Assembly (NCBI RefSeq): GCF_029167235.1
Contig: NZ_JARFTR010000194.1
Span: 88,512 to 152,511 of the forward strand
DNA length: 64,000 bases
Origin: Kamptonema sp. UHCC 0994
GTDB lineage: Bacteria > Cyanobacteriota > Cyanobacteriia > Cyanobacteriales > Microcoleaceae
Direction of reading: 5' to 3'
Shown here: positions 1-9,469 of the stretch, piece after piece
Layout of the letters: the number at the start of each line of letters is the position of its first letter
Numbering within the stretch: the stretch's first letter is position 1
Translations under genes and position numbers: made by a program
The notes under the pieces: model-generated
What the model saw: the letters and a program-made list of their open reading frames with translations, nothing else
What the model was told of the DNA's origin: nothing
Database searches by the model: none

Positions 1-1
1 T

Positions 2-97
2 GTTCAGTATGTTACTGACAATCCCGCAAAAGCCAACTTGTCAGATTGGCAGTGGGTTGAACTCTGTAACTGGGAAGATCCCAACACTATCCCGTAA
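2..97 (+). CDS. C-terminal end of an unidentified protein (cut by window edge)
   Basis: An open frame runs from the left edge to a TAA stop and reads as natural protein, ending in a Trp-rich stretch (SDWQWVELCNWEDPNTIP). The family is not recognisable from 31 residues. The stop codon lies inside the first copy of a palindromic repeat that fills the following 100 bp, so the repeat may have trimmed or replaced the original C-terminus. Confidence 0.5.
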   Translation, partial: VQYVTDNPAKANLSDWQWVELCNWEDPNTIP

Positions 98-193
98 CGC
101 CGCCTTCCAGGCGGTAATTCCGTAACGCCGCCTTCTAGGCGGTAATTCCGTAACGCCGCCTTCTAGGCGGTACCGCCTGGAAGGCGGCGTTAC
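92..193. repeat. Palindromic dispersed repeat, three direct copies plus one inverted copy
   Basis: A 28-bp unit with core GTAACGCCGCC-TTCTA-GGCGGTA starts at 92, 120 and 148 and is followed at 171-193 by the same core in reverse orientation. Each unit can fold on itself. Related copies lie near 7557-7605, 9835 and 29429-29463. Placed between convergent genes, it could also end transcription. Confidence 0.8.
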
Positions 194-194
194 A

Positions 195-1187
195 TTAATA
201 ACCCGATTCCTCCTCATACTCAGGAGCCTTTTTCTTCTCAGGGATATTCACCCGCGTAGGCTTATAAGGCTTCGGAGATTCATCATCACCCCAAGCATCC
301 GCCTCCACATCATCCTCATACTCCAAGACCATTTTCTTTTCCAAAGAACGAACTGGAGCCGGATAATCCCTCTCTACATACTCCTCCTCATAATCCCCTC
401 CATCGTCCCAGTTATTATCTTCGTCATAATCATCATAAATTGGCTCCGGCTGCGGCGGACGTACAGGGGGGCGCACTACCGGCCTTTGCCATTGTTCGTC
501 CTCATCCCAAGCTTCCTCAACCGCTGGCGCAACAGTCTTTCTTCTGTTTTCCACAGGTCTAACTATCTCTCCAGTACCTAATTGATTTCCAGGACTAATC
601 ATTGTGGGGAGAGTATACCCATCATCTTCGCGCTCCCAAGGTGCTTGTCCTAGACCAATACGCTCTAAAATCCCTACTGTTAGCTGACGCAGCCTTTCCT
701 CCGATCCTTCAAACACAATTAGGCGATTAGGGCCGCTGCTGACAATTTCCTCTATGGGGAGCTCGTAAGTGCTGAGAATTTGCTCAGGGATTTGGGGGAT
801 TCCTAGGGAGGCGATGATTAAAGATACAAGTTTACCTGTCTCGCCATCGAACCTAAAACTCCGTACCCGGCCTAAAAGTTCTCCAGTTTCGGTAATAACT
901 TCGCTGTTAATTAAGCTGCTGTAGGCTTCTACGTCTACATCGTCTTCGATCGCATTTTCGTCTTCCACCAATATTACATCACCAATTTCGCGAACGTTGG
1001 TGAGAAACATAAACTTTGGCATCCCAGCGATCGCCAGTATATTCTCTCGCAAGCCGATAGCCACAACCTCTCGTCGGTCAATATCTACCCACAATTGACT
1101 CACCACCCCTAAGCGTTTACCTCTGTCGCGGGTGATAACCTGAGTACCTAGAAGGTCGGAGCGTTGGCGGATTTGTTCAGATGTCAT
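195..1187 (-). CDS. PRC-barrel domain protein with acidic disordered tail
   Basis: The first 170 residues hold two PRC-barrel-like beta domains (about 10-85 and 95-165), each opening with the family pattern of a named state and a restated 'G-x-x-LG-x-V' turn (RGKRLGVVSQLWVD; TGELLGRVRSFRFD). PRC barrels occur in photosystem assembly proteins and in RimM; the substrate here is unknown. Residues 200-330 are rich in Asp, Glu, Pro and Tyr and look disordered. It lies 67 bp downstream of smc on the same strand, so the two are probably co-transcribed. Start ATG at 1187 fits the domain edge. Confidence 0.75.
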   Translation of the reverse strand: MTSEQIRQRSDLLGTQVITRDRGKRLGVVSQLWVDIDRREVVAIGLRENILAIAGMPKFMFLTNVREIGDVILVEDENAIEDDVDVEAYSSLINSEVITETGELLGRVRSFRFDGETGKLVSLIIASLGIPQIPEQILSTYELPIEEIVSSGPNRLIVFEGSEERLRQLTVGILERIGLGQAPWEREDDGYTLPTMISPGNQLGTGEIVRPVENRRKTVAPAVEEAWDEDEQWQRPVVRPPVRPPQPEPIYDDYDEDNNWDDGGDYEEEYVERDYPAPVRSLEKKMVLEYEDDVEADAWGDDESPKPYKPTRVNIPEKKKAPEYEEESGY

Positions 1188-1254
1188 TCTAGCTCTAATC
1201 CTGATTTCTTAAATATACATACTACTTAACACAGCGCTAAACCTTGACTCCGGG

Positions 1255-4200
1255 TTACAATTTCAGTCCTAGGACTTGAGTATAAGCTCCCCGTGCCTGT
1301 GTTACGCCAATTGTGCGCTCAGCCGATTGAATCATAGGACGGCGCAAACTGACAACAATAAATTGAGCTTGTTCTGCCTGTCTTTTGATCATTCTAGCTA
1401 ATCGCTCCACATTTGCCCCATCTAAAAACATATCTACTTCATCAAAAGCATAGAAGGTTGACGGGCGATAGCGTTGTAGTGCAAAAATAAAGCTTAGTGC
1501 TGTCAGGGATTTTTCGCCCCCAGACATGGAAGCTAAGCGCTGTACGGGTTTGCCTTTGGGGTGAGCAACTAGATTCAGGCCGCTGATGAAGGGATCTTCG
1601 GGGTCATCTAGCTGGAGATAGCCGTCACCTTCGGAAAGTTCGGCAAAAATGACTTGAAAGTTTTGGTTAACTGCGTCAAAGGCTTCTTTAAAAGCACGTC
1701 GCCGCAAGGTTGTAAAGTTCTCAATTCTTAATAACAGTTCGGTGCGTTCTCCTTCTAATGTTGCCAATTTTTGACTCAATTCTTGGAGACGTTCTTGAGT
1801 GCGATTGTATTCTTCTAAGGCTAACATATTTACGGGTTCTAAGGCTTGAATCCGTTTAGTTAGGGATTTTACTTCTTGCTGTAATTCGGCTAAATCTACT
1901 TTTTCCAGATGTTCGGGAATTTCTGGCGCGGGATCTGGCAATTCTCCGCGCTGGGTTTCTAGCTGAGTGCGAATAGTGGTTAACTGTTCCCGTCGCTCGT
2001 GTTGAGTTTCTTGCAGCTTTTGCAGTTGCCATTCTAGCTGTTGTTTGGCTAGGTGGCGCTCTCTGAGGTGAGATTCAGCGCGATCGCGCTCTTCTTTTTC
2101 TGCACCCAATTTTTCCTCTATTTGAGCTAACAGTACCTTAGTTTCGGTAATTTGTTCGCTAATGGTAGACAAATCGCTTTTCAGAGTTAACTGTTGACTG
2201 TCTACTGTTAACTGCTGATGGTGATATTCCTCTAACTTTTTGTTGCTGTCTTTGATTTTTTCTTGTAGGCGCTGGCTTTGATTTCCTAATTCTGCTAAGC
2301 GTTGCTGGTCATTTCGCAACGCTAATTCTCGCTCTTGCAAATTAGTTTCTAAACTGCGGAGATTTGTTTGCATTTGTTGCCATTCGCTATGGCGATTTGA
2401 CTCTTCTAATTGTGCTAAAGTTTCGCGATATTGCTGTAATTCTGTTTCTTTTCCTGGCAATTCTAGCTCCAGCAATTGCAAGCGAGTTTCAGCATTAGCT
2501 AATTCTTGAGTATTCTTAGCGAGTTGAATTTTTACCTGTTCTTGCTGCGAGGTTAAATTCTTGATTTCCGCTTCTAACTGTTCTAATTTTAACTGACTTT
2601 CTCGTTGATTTTGTCTGGCTTCTACTAACTCTCGCTCGTGAGATTTCACAGCCGCCGCAGCTTGGACAATTGCAGTTTTGCACCGCTCTAAAATTCGCTC
2701 AATTTCTTGTAATCGTTCCTGCAAAGATGCAATTACTCTAGTTTCGATCGCAGAATCGCTAGCATCAACATTGCCAAAATGCAAGGAAGAGCGCGTGACA
2801 ATACTACCGCCACTCATCGCGCCGCTAGTCTCTAAAATTTCCCCATCTAAAGTTACAATTCTGTAAATGCCTAAGTGTCTGCGAGCATCGCTAAGATTGG
2901 CAAAGACAACAGTATTGCCAAACACATAAGCAAAGATTTCTCGATAGCGGGAATCGCAATCAATTAAATTCACCGCCGCATCAATAAATCCAGCAGCGCG
3001 ACGCAAAACATCGGGGGGAGAGAATCGCGAGCCGCGAATTTTGTTCAGCGGCAAAAACGTCATTCTTCCGGCTCTTGTTCTTTTCAAAACTTCAATTGCG
3101 GCCGCTGCTACACTATCATCATCTACCACCATATTTGTCATCCGTGCACCAGCGGCAATTTCTAAAGCTAACTGATAGCGCGGTTCCACTCTTCCCAATT
3201 GTGCGACTAAGCCGCAAATGCCGTTAATGCCACTTTGGACTATAACTTTAGTTGCCGCAGTTCCGGTAGTTTCTTGAATAGCTTGAGCTTGCGCTTCTAG
3301 CTTATCTAATTTTCGCTGTCTTTCCCGTTGTTCTTCCAGCAGGCGGGTTTGAGTATCCTGTTGTAGTTGCAATTCTTGTTCGGCGGATGCTACAATTTGA
3401 GTTAAAGATTCTACTTGCAGTGAGGCGAAAGCTTTAGTTTCAACCGAGCGGGTGAGTTGATTTTGTTTATCTGCAACTTCCTGTTCTAAATTCTGCAAAG
3501 ACTCGTTTTGCTCTTGAATTTTCCGCTGCAATTGATCGGCACGTTCCCTTACAGTTGCTTGTTCCGTGCGTTGCGGATTGATGGTTTTTTGCAGAATTTC
3601 TATTTGGTGGTGGAGTTCTGTTTGTTGCTGCACCCAAGCTTCAGCAGTAGACGCGATCGCATTCACAACTTCCCGGTTTTGGTCGAGAATTCGTTGCGCT
3701 TCATCCCGCTGTTGCTGCAAAATTCCATGTTGAGAATTGGTATAGGATATTTCTACCTCTACCTGTTCTAAGGTTTGCCGATGTTGGCGAATTTGTTGGT
3801 CAGTTTGTGCTATTTGTACCGCCGTTTGTTGCGCTGCTGTTTCTAGTTCTTGCTTGCGGTTTAGCAGTTGCCGTTGTTCTGCTTCCTGAGTAACTAAAGT
3901 AGATTGCAAAGCTATGAGTTCCGATTCTCCTAAAGCTTTGACCCGCGCATTTAATCGATCGAGTTCAGCGGTTGCTTGTTGAATTTGGGTTTCGAGGGAT
4001 TGGAGTTGACTATTTAAGTCAGTTAAAGTGCGATCGCCTGCTTCGATTTGTTCCCGCAATTTCCACTCTTGTTGTTGCAGGCGGCGATATTTGAGTATGG
4101 CTTCAAACTGCGATTTTTCTTGCAATTCAGCACGCAGTTTTTGATATTTTTCAGCTTTCACGCGGTCAGCAGAAAGGCGATCGCGTTGTGTAATTAGTTC

Positions 4201-5073
4201 TTTCTCAACAATGCGCGATCGCTCTTCGTGGCCTTTTACCTCATCTAACTTATTTTTAGCTAAGACTATTTTGCGATCGAATTGCGCCACACCCGCCAAT
4301 TCGTCAATAATTTCGCGACGTTCCTTCGCATTCATGGAAATAATGCTAGTAACATCGCCTTGGAGTACGACATTATAGCCTTCTGGATAAATCCGCAGGC
4401 GGTTTAACTGTTCGTGGAGTTCTGTCAGCGTACAGGGGTCGCCGTTGATGTAATAATTTGAGGTGTAAGTGCCTTGTTTTGTCACCCGCAGCTTACGAGT
4501 TACACTCCACTCCGCAAATTTTGACTGTTTGTTCCCCCCCTTAGCAAGGGGGGGTTGGGGGGGTTCTAAAGTTGGGTTATCAGGCTGGGAGTGTCCGTTA
4601 TTTTCGTGAAGTGCGATCGCTTCGGCGCGGCGTTTCGCGATCGCATCAATTTCCTCATTCTCTGCAACAGATAACTCATCCGTTACATCCGTTTCCTCAT
4701 TCTCTGCAACAGATAACTCATCTTTTACATCATTTTCCTCACCATCTGCAACCGATAACTCATCTTTTACATCAATGTCGTCACCATCTGCTAACCATTT
4801 TTCGGCCTCAGCTTCCAAATGAAAAGTCGCCGTCACGCTAGCTTCAACAGTACCGCGCTTATTTTGAGCATTATTAACCAAATCCGGCAAACGTTCGGCC
4901 CGCATTCCTTTGGAGGTGGAAAGTCCCAGACAAAATAGCAAAGCATCGAGGATATTGGACTTACCGGAACCATTGGGCCCGGAAACCACAGTAAACCCCG
5001 GCAGCAAGGGAATGGCCGTTGTGCCGCCAAAGGACTTAAAATTTGTCAGTTCAACTCGCTTGATGTGAACCAT
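1255..5073 (-). CDS. smc: Chromosome segregation protein SMC
   Basis: SMC is an ATPase that organises and segregates the chromosome with ScpA/ScpB. The N-terminal head carries Walker A (GPNGSGKSN, residues 32-40). Two long coiled coils flank a hinge at about 560-690 (GICGLVAQLGRVEPRYQLAL and following). The C-terminal head has the ABC signature (LASMSGGEKSLTAL) and Walker B (YAFDEVDMFLDG). At 1272 residues it is longer than the usual ~1200. The excess is an insertion in the N-terminal head at about residues 99-186, made of three 14-residue acidic repeats and a repeat-derived PPQPPLAKGG peptide, just before the sheet that continues with FAEWSVTRKL. The start fits the canonical SMC N-terminus (MVHIKRVELTNFKSF). 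Confidence 0.97.
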   Translation of the reverse strand: MVHIKRVELTNFKSFGGTTAIPLLPGFTVVSGPNGSGKSNILDALLFCLGLSTSKGMRAERLPDLVNNAQNKRGTVEASVTATFHLEAEAEKWLADGDDIDVKDELSVADGEENDVKDELSVAENEETDVTDELSVAENEEIDAIAKRRAEAIALHENNGHSQPDNPTLEPPQPPLAKGGNKQSKFAEWSVTRKLRVTKQGTYTSNYYINGDPCTLTELHEQLNRLRIYPEGYNVVLQGDVTSIISMNAKERREIIDELAGVAQFDRKIVLAKNKLDEVKGHEERSRIVEKELITQRDRLSADRVKAEKYQKLRAELQEKSQFEAILKYRRLQQQEWKLREQIEAGDRTLTDLNSQLQSLETQIQQATAELDRLNARVKALGESELIALQSTLVTQEAEQRQLLNRKQELETAAQQTAVQIAQTDQQIRQHRQTLEQVEVEISYTNSQHGILQQQRDEAQRILDQNREVVNAIASTAEAWVQQQTELHHQIEILQKTINPQRTEQATVRERADQLQRKIQEQNESLQNLEQEVADKQNQLTRSVETKAFASLQVESLTQIVASAEQELQLQQDTQTRLLEEQRERQRKLDKLEAQAQAIQETTGTAATKVIVQSGINGICGLVAQLGRVEPRYQLALEIAAGARMTNMVVDDDSVAAAAIEVLKRTRAGRMTFLPLNKIRGSRFSPPDVLRRAAGFIDAAVNLIDCDSRYREIFAYVFGNTVVFANLSDARRHLGIYRIVTLDGEILETSGAMSGGSIVTRSSLHFGNVDASDSAIETRVIASLQERLQEIERILERCKTAIVQAAAAVKSHERELVEARQNQRESQLKLEQLEAEIKNLTSQQEQVKIQLAKNTQELANAETRLQLLELELPGKETELQQYRETLAQLEESNRHSEWQQMQTNLRSLETNLQERELALRNDQQRLAELGNQSQRLQEKIKDSNKKLEEYHHQQLTVDSQQLTLKSDLSTISEQITETKVLLAQIEEKLGAEKEERDRAESHLRERHLAKQQLEWQLQKLQETQHERREQLTTIRTQLETQRGELPDPAPEIPEHLEKVDLAELQQEVKSLTKRIQALEPVNMLALEEYNRTQERLQELSQKLATLEGERTELLLRIENFTTLRRRAFKEAFDAVNQNFQVIFAELSEGDGYLQLDDPEDPFISGLNLVAHPKGKPVQRLASMSGGEKSLTALSFIFALQRYRPSTFYAFDEVDMFLDGANVERLARMIKRQAEQAQFIVVSLRRPMIQSAERTIGVTQARGAYTQVLGLKL
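4528..4773. repeat. In-gene tandem 42-bp repeat and palindromic insertion inside smc
   Basis: Bases 4648-4773 encode three near-identical 14-residue units of type DVKDELSVAENEE. Bases 4528-4563 are C/G-rich and self-complementary (CCCCCCTTAGCAAGGGGGG core) and encode PPQPPLAKGGNK. This peptide pattern is familiar from dispersed palindromic repeats that have invaded cyanobacterial coding regions in frame. Confidence 0.8.
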
Positions 5074-5146
5074 TATGCTCGGCTTAGCTGTAGCGCTGAT
5101 CTAGTCTGGATTACGTTCACTGCTCTAGGGTAACACTTCGACAGTC

Positions 5147-5234
5147 GAAGGAAGAAGGCAGAAGGCAGAAGGCAGAAGGCAGAAGGAAGAAGGCAGAAGG
5201 CAGAAGGCAGAAGGCAGAAGGCAGAAGGAAGAAG
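5147..5234. repeat. Heptamer tandem repeat (GAAGGCA)n, STRR type
   Basis: About twelve consecutive 7-bp units of GAAGGCA or GAAGGAA. It is one of several heptamer arrays in this window (also near 8536, 8591, 31510, 31692 and 43800), as described for short tandemly repeated repetitive sequences of filamentous cyanobacteria. The 5074-5768 gap holds no gene that I can support. Confidence 0.85.
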
Positions 5235-5294
5235 CTTTAGTTATCTAGGAGAGAAGGAAAATGCGATCGCAGTAAGGATTTCAGTAATTAACAA

Positions 5295-5621
5295 TGTCCT
5301 AACCGTCTTGGCGGTTGCTATACCTCGACTTGCCTGGTTTCTCTTTCCCCAACTTCTCCAAAATTTGGACGATCGCACTGCATTTCCTTTGTCCTTTTCA
5401 TAGTCTACTCCCAAGATAGCTCAAGTTAGGGAAGCGATCGCTTCTAGGAGTCTAGTTGAGGACATCCTAATTTTCAGTAAATTCACCTAATTAACAATGT
5501 AAAATACGGATGGCTAAAAAGCTTGCTGTATAAGCATTCTTCCCTCTTCCCTCTTCCTTCTTCCTTCCTTCTACGTTATAAGTTAAATTCGATGTATAGC
5601 AGTCGCCAAGGCGATTAGGAC
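5295..5621. repeat. Two inverted copies of a 28-bp dispersed repeat
   Basis: Bases 5295-5323 and 5594-5621 are inverted copies matching at about 24 of 28 positions, each with an inner CGCC-AAGG-CG type palindrome. A further diverged copy lies at about 29466-29494. The copies bracket the middle of a 700-bp gene-free stretch upstream of the RTX-haloperoxidase gene. Confidence 0.65.
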
Positions 5622-5768
5622 GTTCTGAGTTCCACCAAACTCGCTGATTCTATTCCCTTCTTCCCCTTCTTTCCCTAGTCCCTAGCCCCTAGCCCCTAGC
5701 CCCTAACCGCTGAAAGCGGTTGCTATAACTATTATCCGCGATCGCGTTAACTTCGCAAAGGTTTAAGT

Positions 5769-7499
5769 ATGGTAATTAATGGTAATTCAAGTTTTGACTA
5801 TCTCCAAGGAACGGCAGAATCAGACAGCCTTGTGGCTTTTGAAGGGAATGATATAGTTTACGGCCGAAAGGGAGACGATGCGATCGCAGGCGGCGATGGC
5901 AAAGACAAGCTCAACGGCGGTCAAGGTAACGATGCCATCTACGGTGGCGCAGACGATGATATCATCTGGGGAGCAAAAGGCAACGACCGAATTTTTGGCG
6001 AAGTCGGCAATGATACTCTCATTGGTGGCAAAGGTAGCGATACCCTCACTGGCGGAGAAGGAAATAATATTTTCGGTATTGCGATCGAAGGCTGCGGCTG
6101 CCAAACTATCACCAAAGCCGATTACATTACCGACTTTAAAAGTGGTAGCGATACCCTGCGCTTACTCAATGGAGTTAAGTATGAAGATTTAAACATCTTT
6201 CAAGGCACGGGCGCTAACAGTAATAATACCATTATTCGCGACAAACTCACAGGCGAATATATGGCAGTATTGCAAGGAGTTAATGTCAGTACCATTACCC
6301 AAAATGACTTTGTAACTTTTACCTCTGGTAAAGTCGTAACTGACTGGAATGCAACGCTACTAGATGCAGTGCGAACAGGTGGCACTCCGCCTCCCGTAGC
6401 GGCCAGGAATATGGCAATGGTTCACACTGCTATTTATAACGCTGTGAATGCGATCGATGGAAGCCACAGTGCTTACAAACTGGAATTAGAAGCGCCTGCG
6501 GGAGCCTCTGAGGAAGCAGCGGTGGCAGCCGCCGCAAGCCGGATATTAACAAGTTTGTACCCTGCACAAAAAGCAAAATTTGATGCTGCGATCGCATCAT
6601 CTTTAGCCACAATTCCTAACAACCAGGCGAAAACCGACGGTATTGCAGTTGGAGTATCTTCCGCCGACCAAATTATTGCTTTAAGGAGTAAAGATGGCAC
6701 AAGTACGGCAGTGAATTTTACATCAACAACTGACCCTGGCGACTGGGTTCCAACTCCACCAGCCTTTGCAAATGCGTTGTTACCTCAATGGCCTAAAGTT
6801 GATTGTTTTGCGATGACTAGCGGTTCCCAGTTTCAGCCGTCAGGGCCACCAGATTTAGATAGCGCTAAATACGCAGATGATGTTAATTTTGTTAAGGAAA
6901 TAGGCGCAAAAGATAGCTTGATGAGATCGCCAGATCAAACAGCAATTGCTAAATTCTGGGAAGATGGTTCCAACACTTTTACCCCTCCTGGACACTGGAA
7001 CCAAATCGCGGAACAAGTATCTACACTAGCGGAAAATTCCCTAGAAGAAAATGCTCGGCTGTTTGCAATGCTAAATATTGGCTTAGCTGATGCCGGTATT
7101 TGTGCCTGGGATGCCAAGTATAAATACGATCTCTGGCGACCACTAACAGCAATCCAGCAAGCTGATAAAGACGGCAATCCAGATACAGTTGCCGATCCAA
7201 ATTGGCAGCCATTGTTAACTACTCCCCCTTTCCCTGAGTACATATCTGGACACAGTACATTTAGCGGTGCAGCCGACTCAATCTTGAGTTATTTCTTTGG
7301 AAATGATTTCAGTTTTGTAGATACAGGAGAGCCATCTATAAATAGTTCTTTACGAAAGTTTGACAGCTTTGGAAATGCAGCAGATGAAGCTGGAATGAGC
7401 CGCCTTTACGGAGGTATTCATTTTATGAGTGCTAATCAAGACGGTTTGGCGGCGGGGAGAGATTTAGGTAACTATGTCGTCCAGAATTTTTTGATTTGA
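5769..7499 (+). CDS. RTX calcium-binding protein fused to a vanadium haloperoxidase/PAP2-like domain
   Basis: Residues about 20-105 are RTX nonapeptide repeats (GGxGxDxUx), which bind Ca2+ and usually mark type I secreted proteins; a short beta linker follows. From about residue 195 to the end is a chloroperoxidase/acid-phosphatase fold. It shows the PAP2 signature: K-x6-RP (KYKYDLWRP), SGH (YISGHSTFSG) and SR-x5-H (SRLYGGIHF). These residues bind vanadate or phosphate. The likely reaction is halide oxidation with peroxide outside the cell; phosphatase activity cannot be excluded. No signal peptide is seen, as expected for type I export. The RTX block is at the N-terminus, which is unusual for a secretion signal. 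Confidence 0.85.
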   Translation: MVINGNSSFDYLQGTAESDSLVAFEGNDIVYGRKGDDAIAGGDGKDKLNGGQGNDAIYGGADDDIIWGAKGNDRIFGEVGNDTLIGGKGSDTLTGGEGNNIFGIAIEGCGCQTITKADYITDFKSGSDTLRLLNGVKYEDLNIFQGTGANSNNTIIRDKLTGEYMAVLQGVNVSTITQNDFVTFTSGKVVTDWNATLLDAVRTGGTPPPVAARNMAMVHTAIYNAVNAIDGSHSAYKLELEAPAGASEEAAVAAAASRILTSLYPAQKAKFDAAIASSLATIPNNQAKTDGIAVGVSSADQIIALRSKDGTSTAVNFTSTTDPGDWVPTPPAFANALLPQWPKVDCFAMTSGSQFQPSGPPDLDSAKYADDVNFVKEIGAKDSLMRSPDQTAIAKFWEDGSNTFTPPGHWNQIAEQVSTLAENSLEENARLFAMLNIGLADAGICAWDAKYKYDLWRPLTAIQQADKDGNPDTVADPNWQPLLTTPPFPEYISGHSTFSGAADSILSYFFGNDFSFVDTGEPSINSSLRKFDSFGNAADEAGMSRLYGGIHFMSANQDGLAAGRDLGNYVVQNFLI

Positions 7500-7556
7500 T
7501 TGTTCTTATACCAACCACCAAAATGGTTAGGAAATTTTGTTTCTTTGATAACTTAC

Positions 7557-7605
7557 GTAACGCCGCCCTCTGGGCGGTAATATACCGCCCAGAGGGCAGC
7601 GTTAC
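7557..7605. terminator. Long inverted repeat, dispersed family and likely terminator
   Basis: Two 23-bp arms (GTAACGCCGCCCTCTGGGCG and its partner) with one mismatch and a 3-base loop lie 58 bp after the haloperoxidase stop. The core matches the repeat at 92-193. The preceding sequence TCTTTGATAACTTACGTAA recurs at 29419-29436, next to another member of the family. No clear U-run follows. Confidence 0.6.
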
Positions 7606-7751
7606 GGTTGCTAATTCTAAGTTATGACTCCTGCTTTTATTAATTTTTAAAGTCTTTGACATTTTCAGAAAAATCTTTTAGAATATTGATAGGTAGTCAA
7701 ATGCTGGAAAGCTCATCAAGCTTAATCCCTCACACAGCGCTAATTTTTTCT

Positions 7752-8528
7752 ATGAAATACCAAGCCTCAGAAAGCTACTCCTCAACCCTCCAAGACGAAC
7801 TCAACCAAGAATTAGAAAAACCTGTCATTATCGGCTTAGAAAATGTCACTAAAGTTTATGGTATCGGCGATCTGGAAGTTCGGGCTTTAAACGGTGTCAG
7901 CTTGATAGTAAAGAAAGGGGAGTATTGCGCGATTATGGGAGCATCTGGATCGGGTAAATCTACAGCCATGAATATTATCGGCTGTCTGGATCGGCCCAGC
8001 AGTGGCCGTTATTATTTAGACGGGGTGGATGTCGCACAAATGCCAGAGGATGATTTGGCTGGTATTCGCAATTTAAAGCTGGGCTTTGTGTTCCAGCAAT
8101 TTCATCTGCTAGCGCAGTTAACAGCATTAGAAAATGTGATGTTACCGATGGTTTATGCGAGCGTTCCTCCAGCGGAAAGAAAAGAAAGAGCAACTATTGC
8201 TTTAACGCGGGTAGGTTTGGAAAGTCGGCTATATAATAAACCCAACCAACTATCAGGAGGACAACAGCAGCGGGTGGCGATCGCGCGTGCCATAGTCAAC
8301 CGTCCCGTCCTATTATTAGCAGATGAACCTACAGGGGCTTTAGATAGCAAAACTACTCAAGAAGTGATGAATATTTTCACAGAACTAAATGACAGTGGGA
8401 TGACTGTTGTGATGGTGACACACGAGTCAGAGGTAGCGCGTCAAACTCGTCGAATTGTCGTATTTCGTGATGGCAAAGTGATACATGATGACCTCACGCC
8501 AGATGACCTTCACAGTGCTGGATTTTAA
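7752..8528 (+). CDS. ABC transporter ATP-binding protein, MacB/LolD type
   Basis: A complete ABC ATPase: Walker [11 protein letters not shown]-loop in VFQQFHLL, signature [15 protein letters not shown], Walker [12 protein letters not shown] and H-loop MVTHE. The sequence is of the MacB/LolD/DevA group, which powers export of lipoproteins, peptides or glycolipids together with FtsX-like permeases. No permease gene lies beside it, so the partner must be elsewhere. The start at 7752 leaves a ~30-residue leader before the domain; an upstream start (7656 or 7701) would add residues that do not look coding. Confidence 0.88.
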   Translation: MKYQASESYSSTLQDELNQELEKPVIIGLENVTKVYGIGDLEVRALNGVSLIVKKGEYCAIMGASGSGKSTAMNIIGCLDRPSSGRYYLDGVDVAQMPEDDLAGIRNLKLGFVFQQFHLLAQLTALENVMLPMVYASVPPAERKERATIALTRVGLESRLYNKPNQLSGGQQQRVAIARAIVNRPVLLLADEPTGALDSKTTQEVMNIFTELNDSGMTVVMVTHESEVARQTRRIVVFRDGKVIHDDLTPDDLHSAGF

Positions 8529-8535
8529 CTGATTA

Positions 8536-8645
8536 ATCGGTAATTGGTAATTGGTAATTGGTAATTGGTAATTGGTAATTGGTAAGCAGATTAACAGTTA
8601 ACAGTTAACAGTTAACAGTTAACAGTTAACAGTTAACAGTTAACT
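8536..8645. repeat. Two adjacent heptamer arrays, (TAATTGG)n and (TTAACAG)n
   Basis: About seven units of TAATTGG (8536-8585) are followed by about seven units of TTAACAG (8591-8643). They fill the gap between two convergent genes. The second array contains repeated GTTAAC palindromes. Confidence 0.9.
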
Positions 8646-8651
8646 GCTAGC

Positions 8652-9326
8652 TCATTTTTCTTGCAATTGCTTGACAGCGCGAGTTAGACGCTGCAAATAT
8701 GGTTTGATAATTTCTCTATTCTGGTGCTGTAACTGAGAAACCTGGTCTTGCAAGTGGTTAATCTGGGTTTCCAGTGCTGTCAAGTCTTTTACGGGTTGAC
8801 TTGTCAAATTTTCCAATTGATTTAGGGAAGCTTTAACCTCACTAAAATCAGAAGTTTCACCGCTACGATGATGCAAATCTGCGGTATTATTTTTAATCTC
8901 AGTTAACTTTTCATCCATTAGCAAAAAACGCACATTCACAGTTTCCCAATCTTGCTGTCCAAGTACATTAGTTTCCAAGCTGCGGAGTTTCTGTTGCAAG
9001 TCAGAGAGGATAGCATCGATATCCTGGGAATTTTCGGGGAGTGCGTGGACTTCGCGGTGGATCGATTCTACAACTGTATGGATGTCCGCGATCGCGGAAC
9101 TCGCGTTTTCCCGAACCTGTTCCTCAAAGCGTTGCCGATTGGCCAAATTCAGCGATAAAGCTAGAGTTAAAGGAGCAGCGGCATAGATAAGTTGACCTGA
9201 TAGTGCTGCCGCCAACGTACCAATGGCAGAACCAGCAACAGAGGCGTATTCTGCCAATTCTAGCCAATTCCGCTGGTTCAAGGGGTGGCTTACAGTTTTA
9301 AATGATGTGTTCTCAACTTTCTGCAT
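8652..9326 (-). CDS. Coiled-coil membrane-associated protein of unknown function
   Basis: Residues about 30-60 from the chosen start form a hydrophobic, Ala/Leu-rich stretch (SVAGSAIGTLAAALSGQLIY) that can span or enter the membrane twice. The rest is heptad-patterned coiled coil (LQQKLRSLETNVL; LETQINHLQDQVSQLQHQN). No catalytic motif is visible. The start could also be the ATG at 9401, which adds 25 residues with a poor composition. Function unknown; similar architectures are common in cyanobacteria as hypothetical proteins. Confidence 0.65.
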   Translation of the reverse strand: MQKVENTSFKTVSHPLNQRNWLELAEYASVAGSAIGTLAAALSGQLIYAAAPLTLALSLNLANRQRFEEQVRENASSAIADIHTVVESIHREVHALPENSQDIDAILSDLQQKLRSLETNVLGQQDWETVNVRFLLMDEKLTEIKNNTADLHHRSGETSDFSEVKASLNQLENLTSQPVKDLTALETQINHLQDQVSQLQHQNREIIKPYLQRLTRAVKQLQEK

Positions 9327-9469
9327 GGGTTGATATTCTGGTAGATTGCAATATGGATATGATAGAGGCAATTTTGGAAGGAAGAAGGGCGATCGCGTCA
9401 AGGTTCAACTATAGCGATCGCTCCCATCCCTGAAATCGCCTCAGTAGTTACTAACTAGGTAGAAATAAA

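Noticed and set aside
8536..8645. CRISPR-like array
   Set aside because: Units are 7 bp and directly adjacent without spacers; these are heptamer tandem repeats. No CRISPR array or cas gene was seen in the window.
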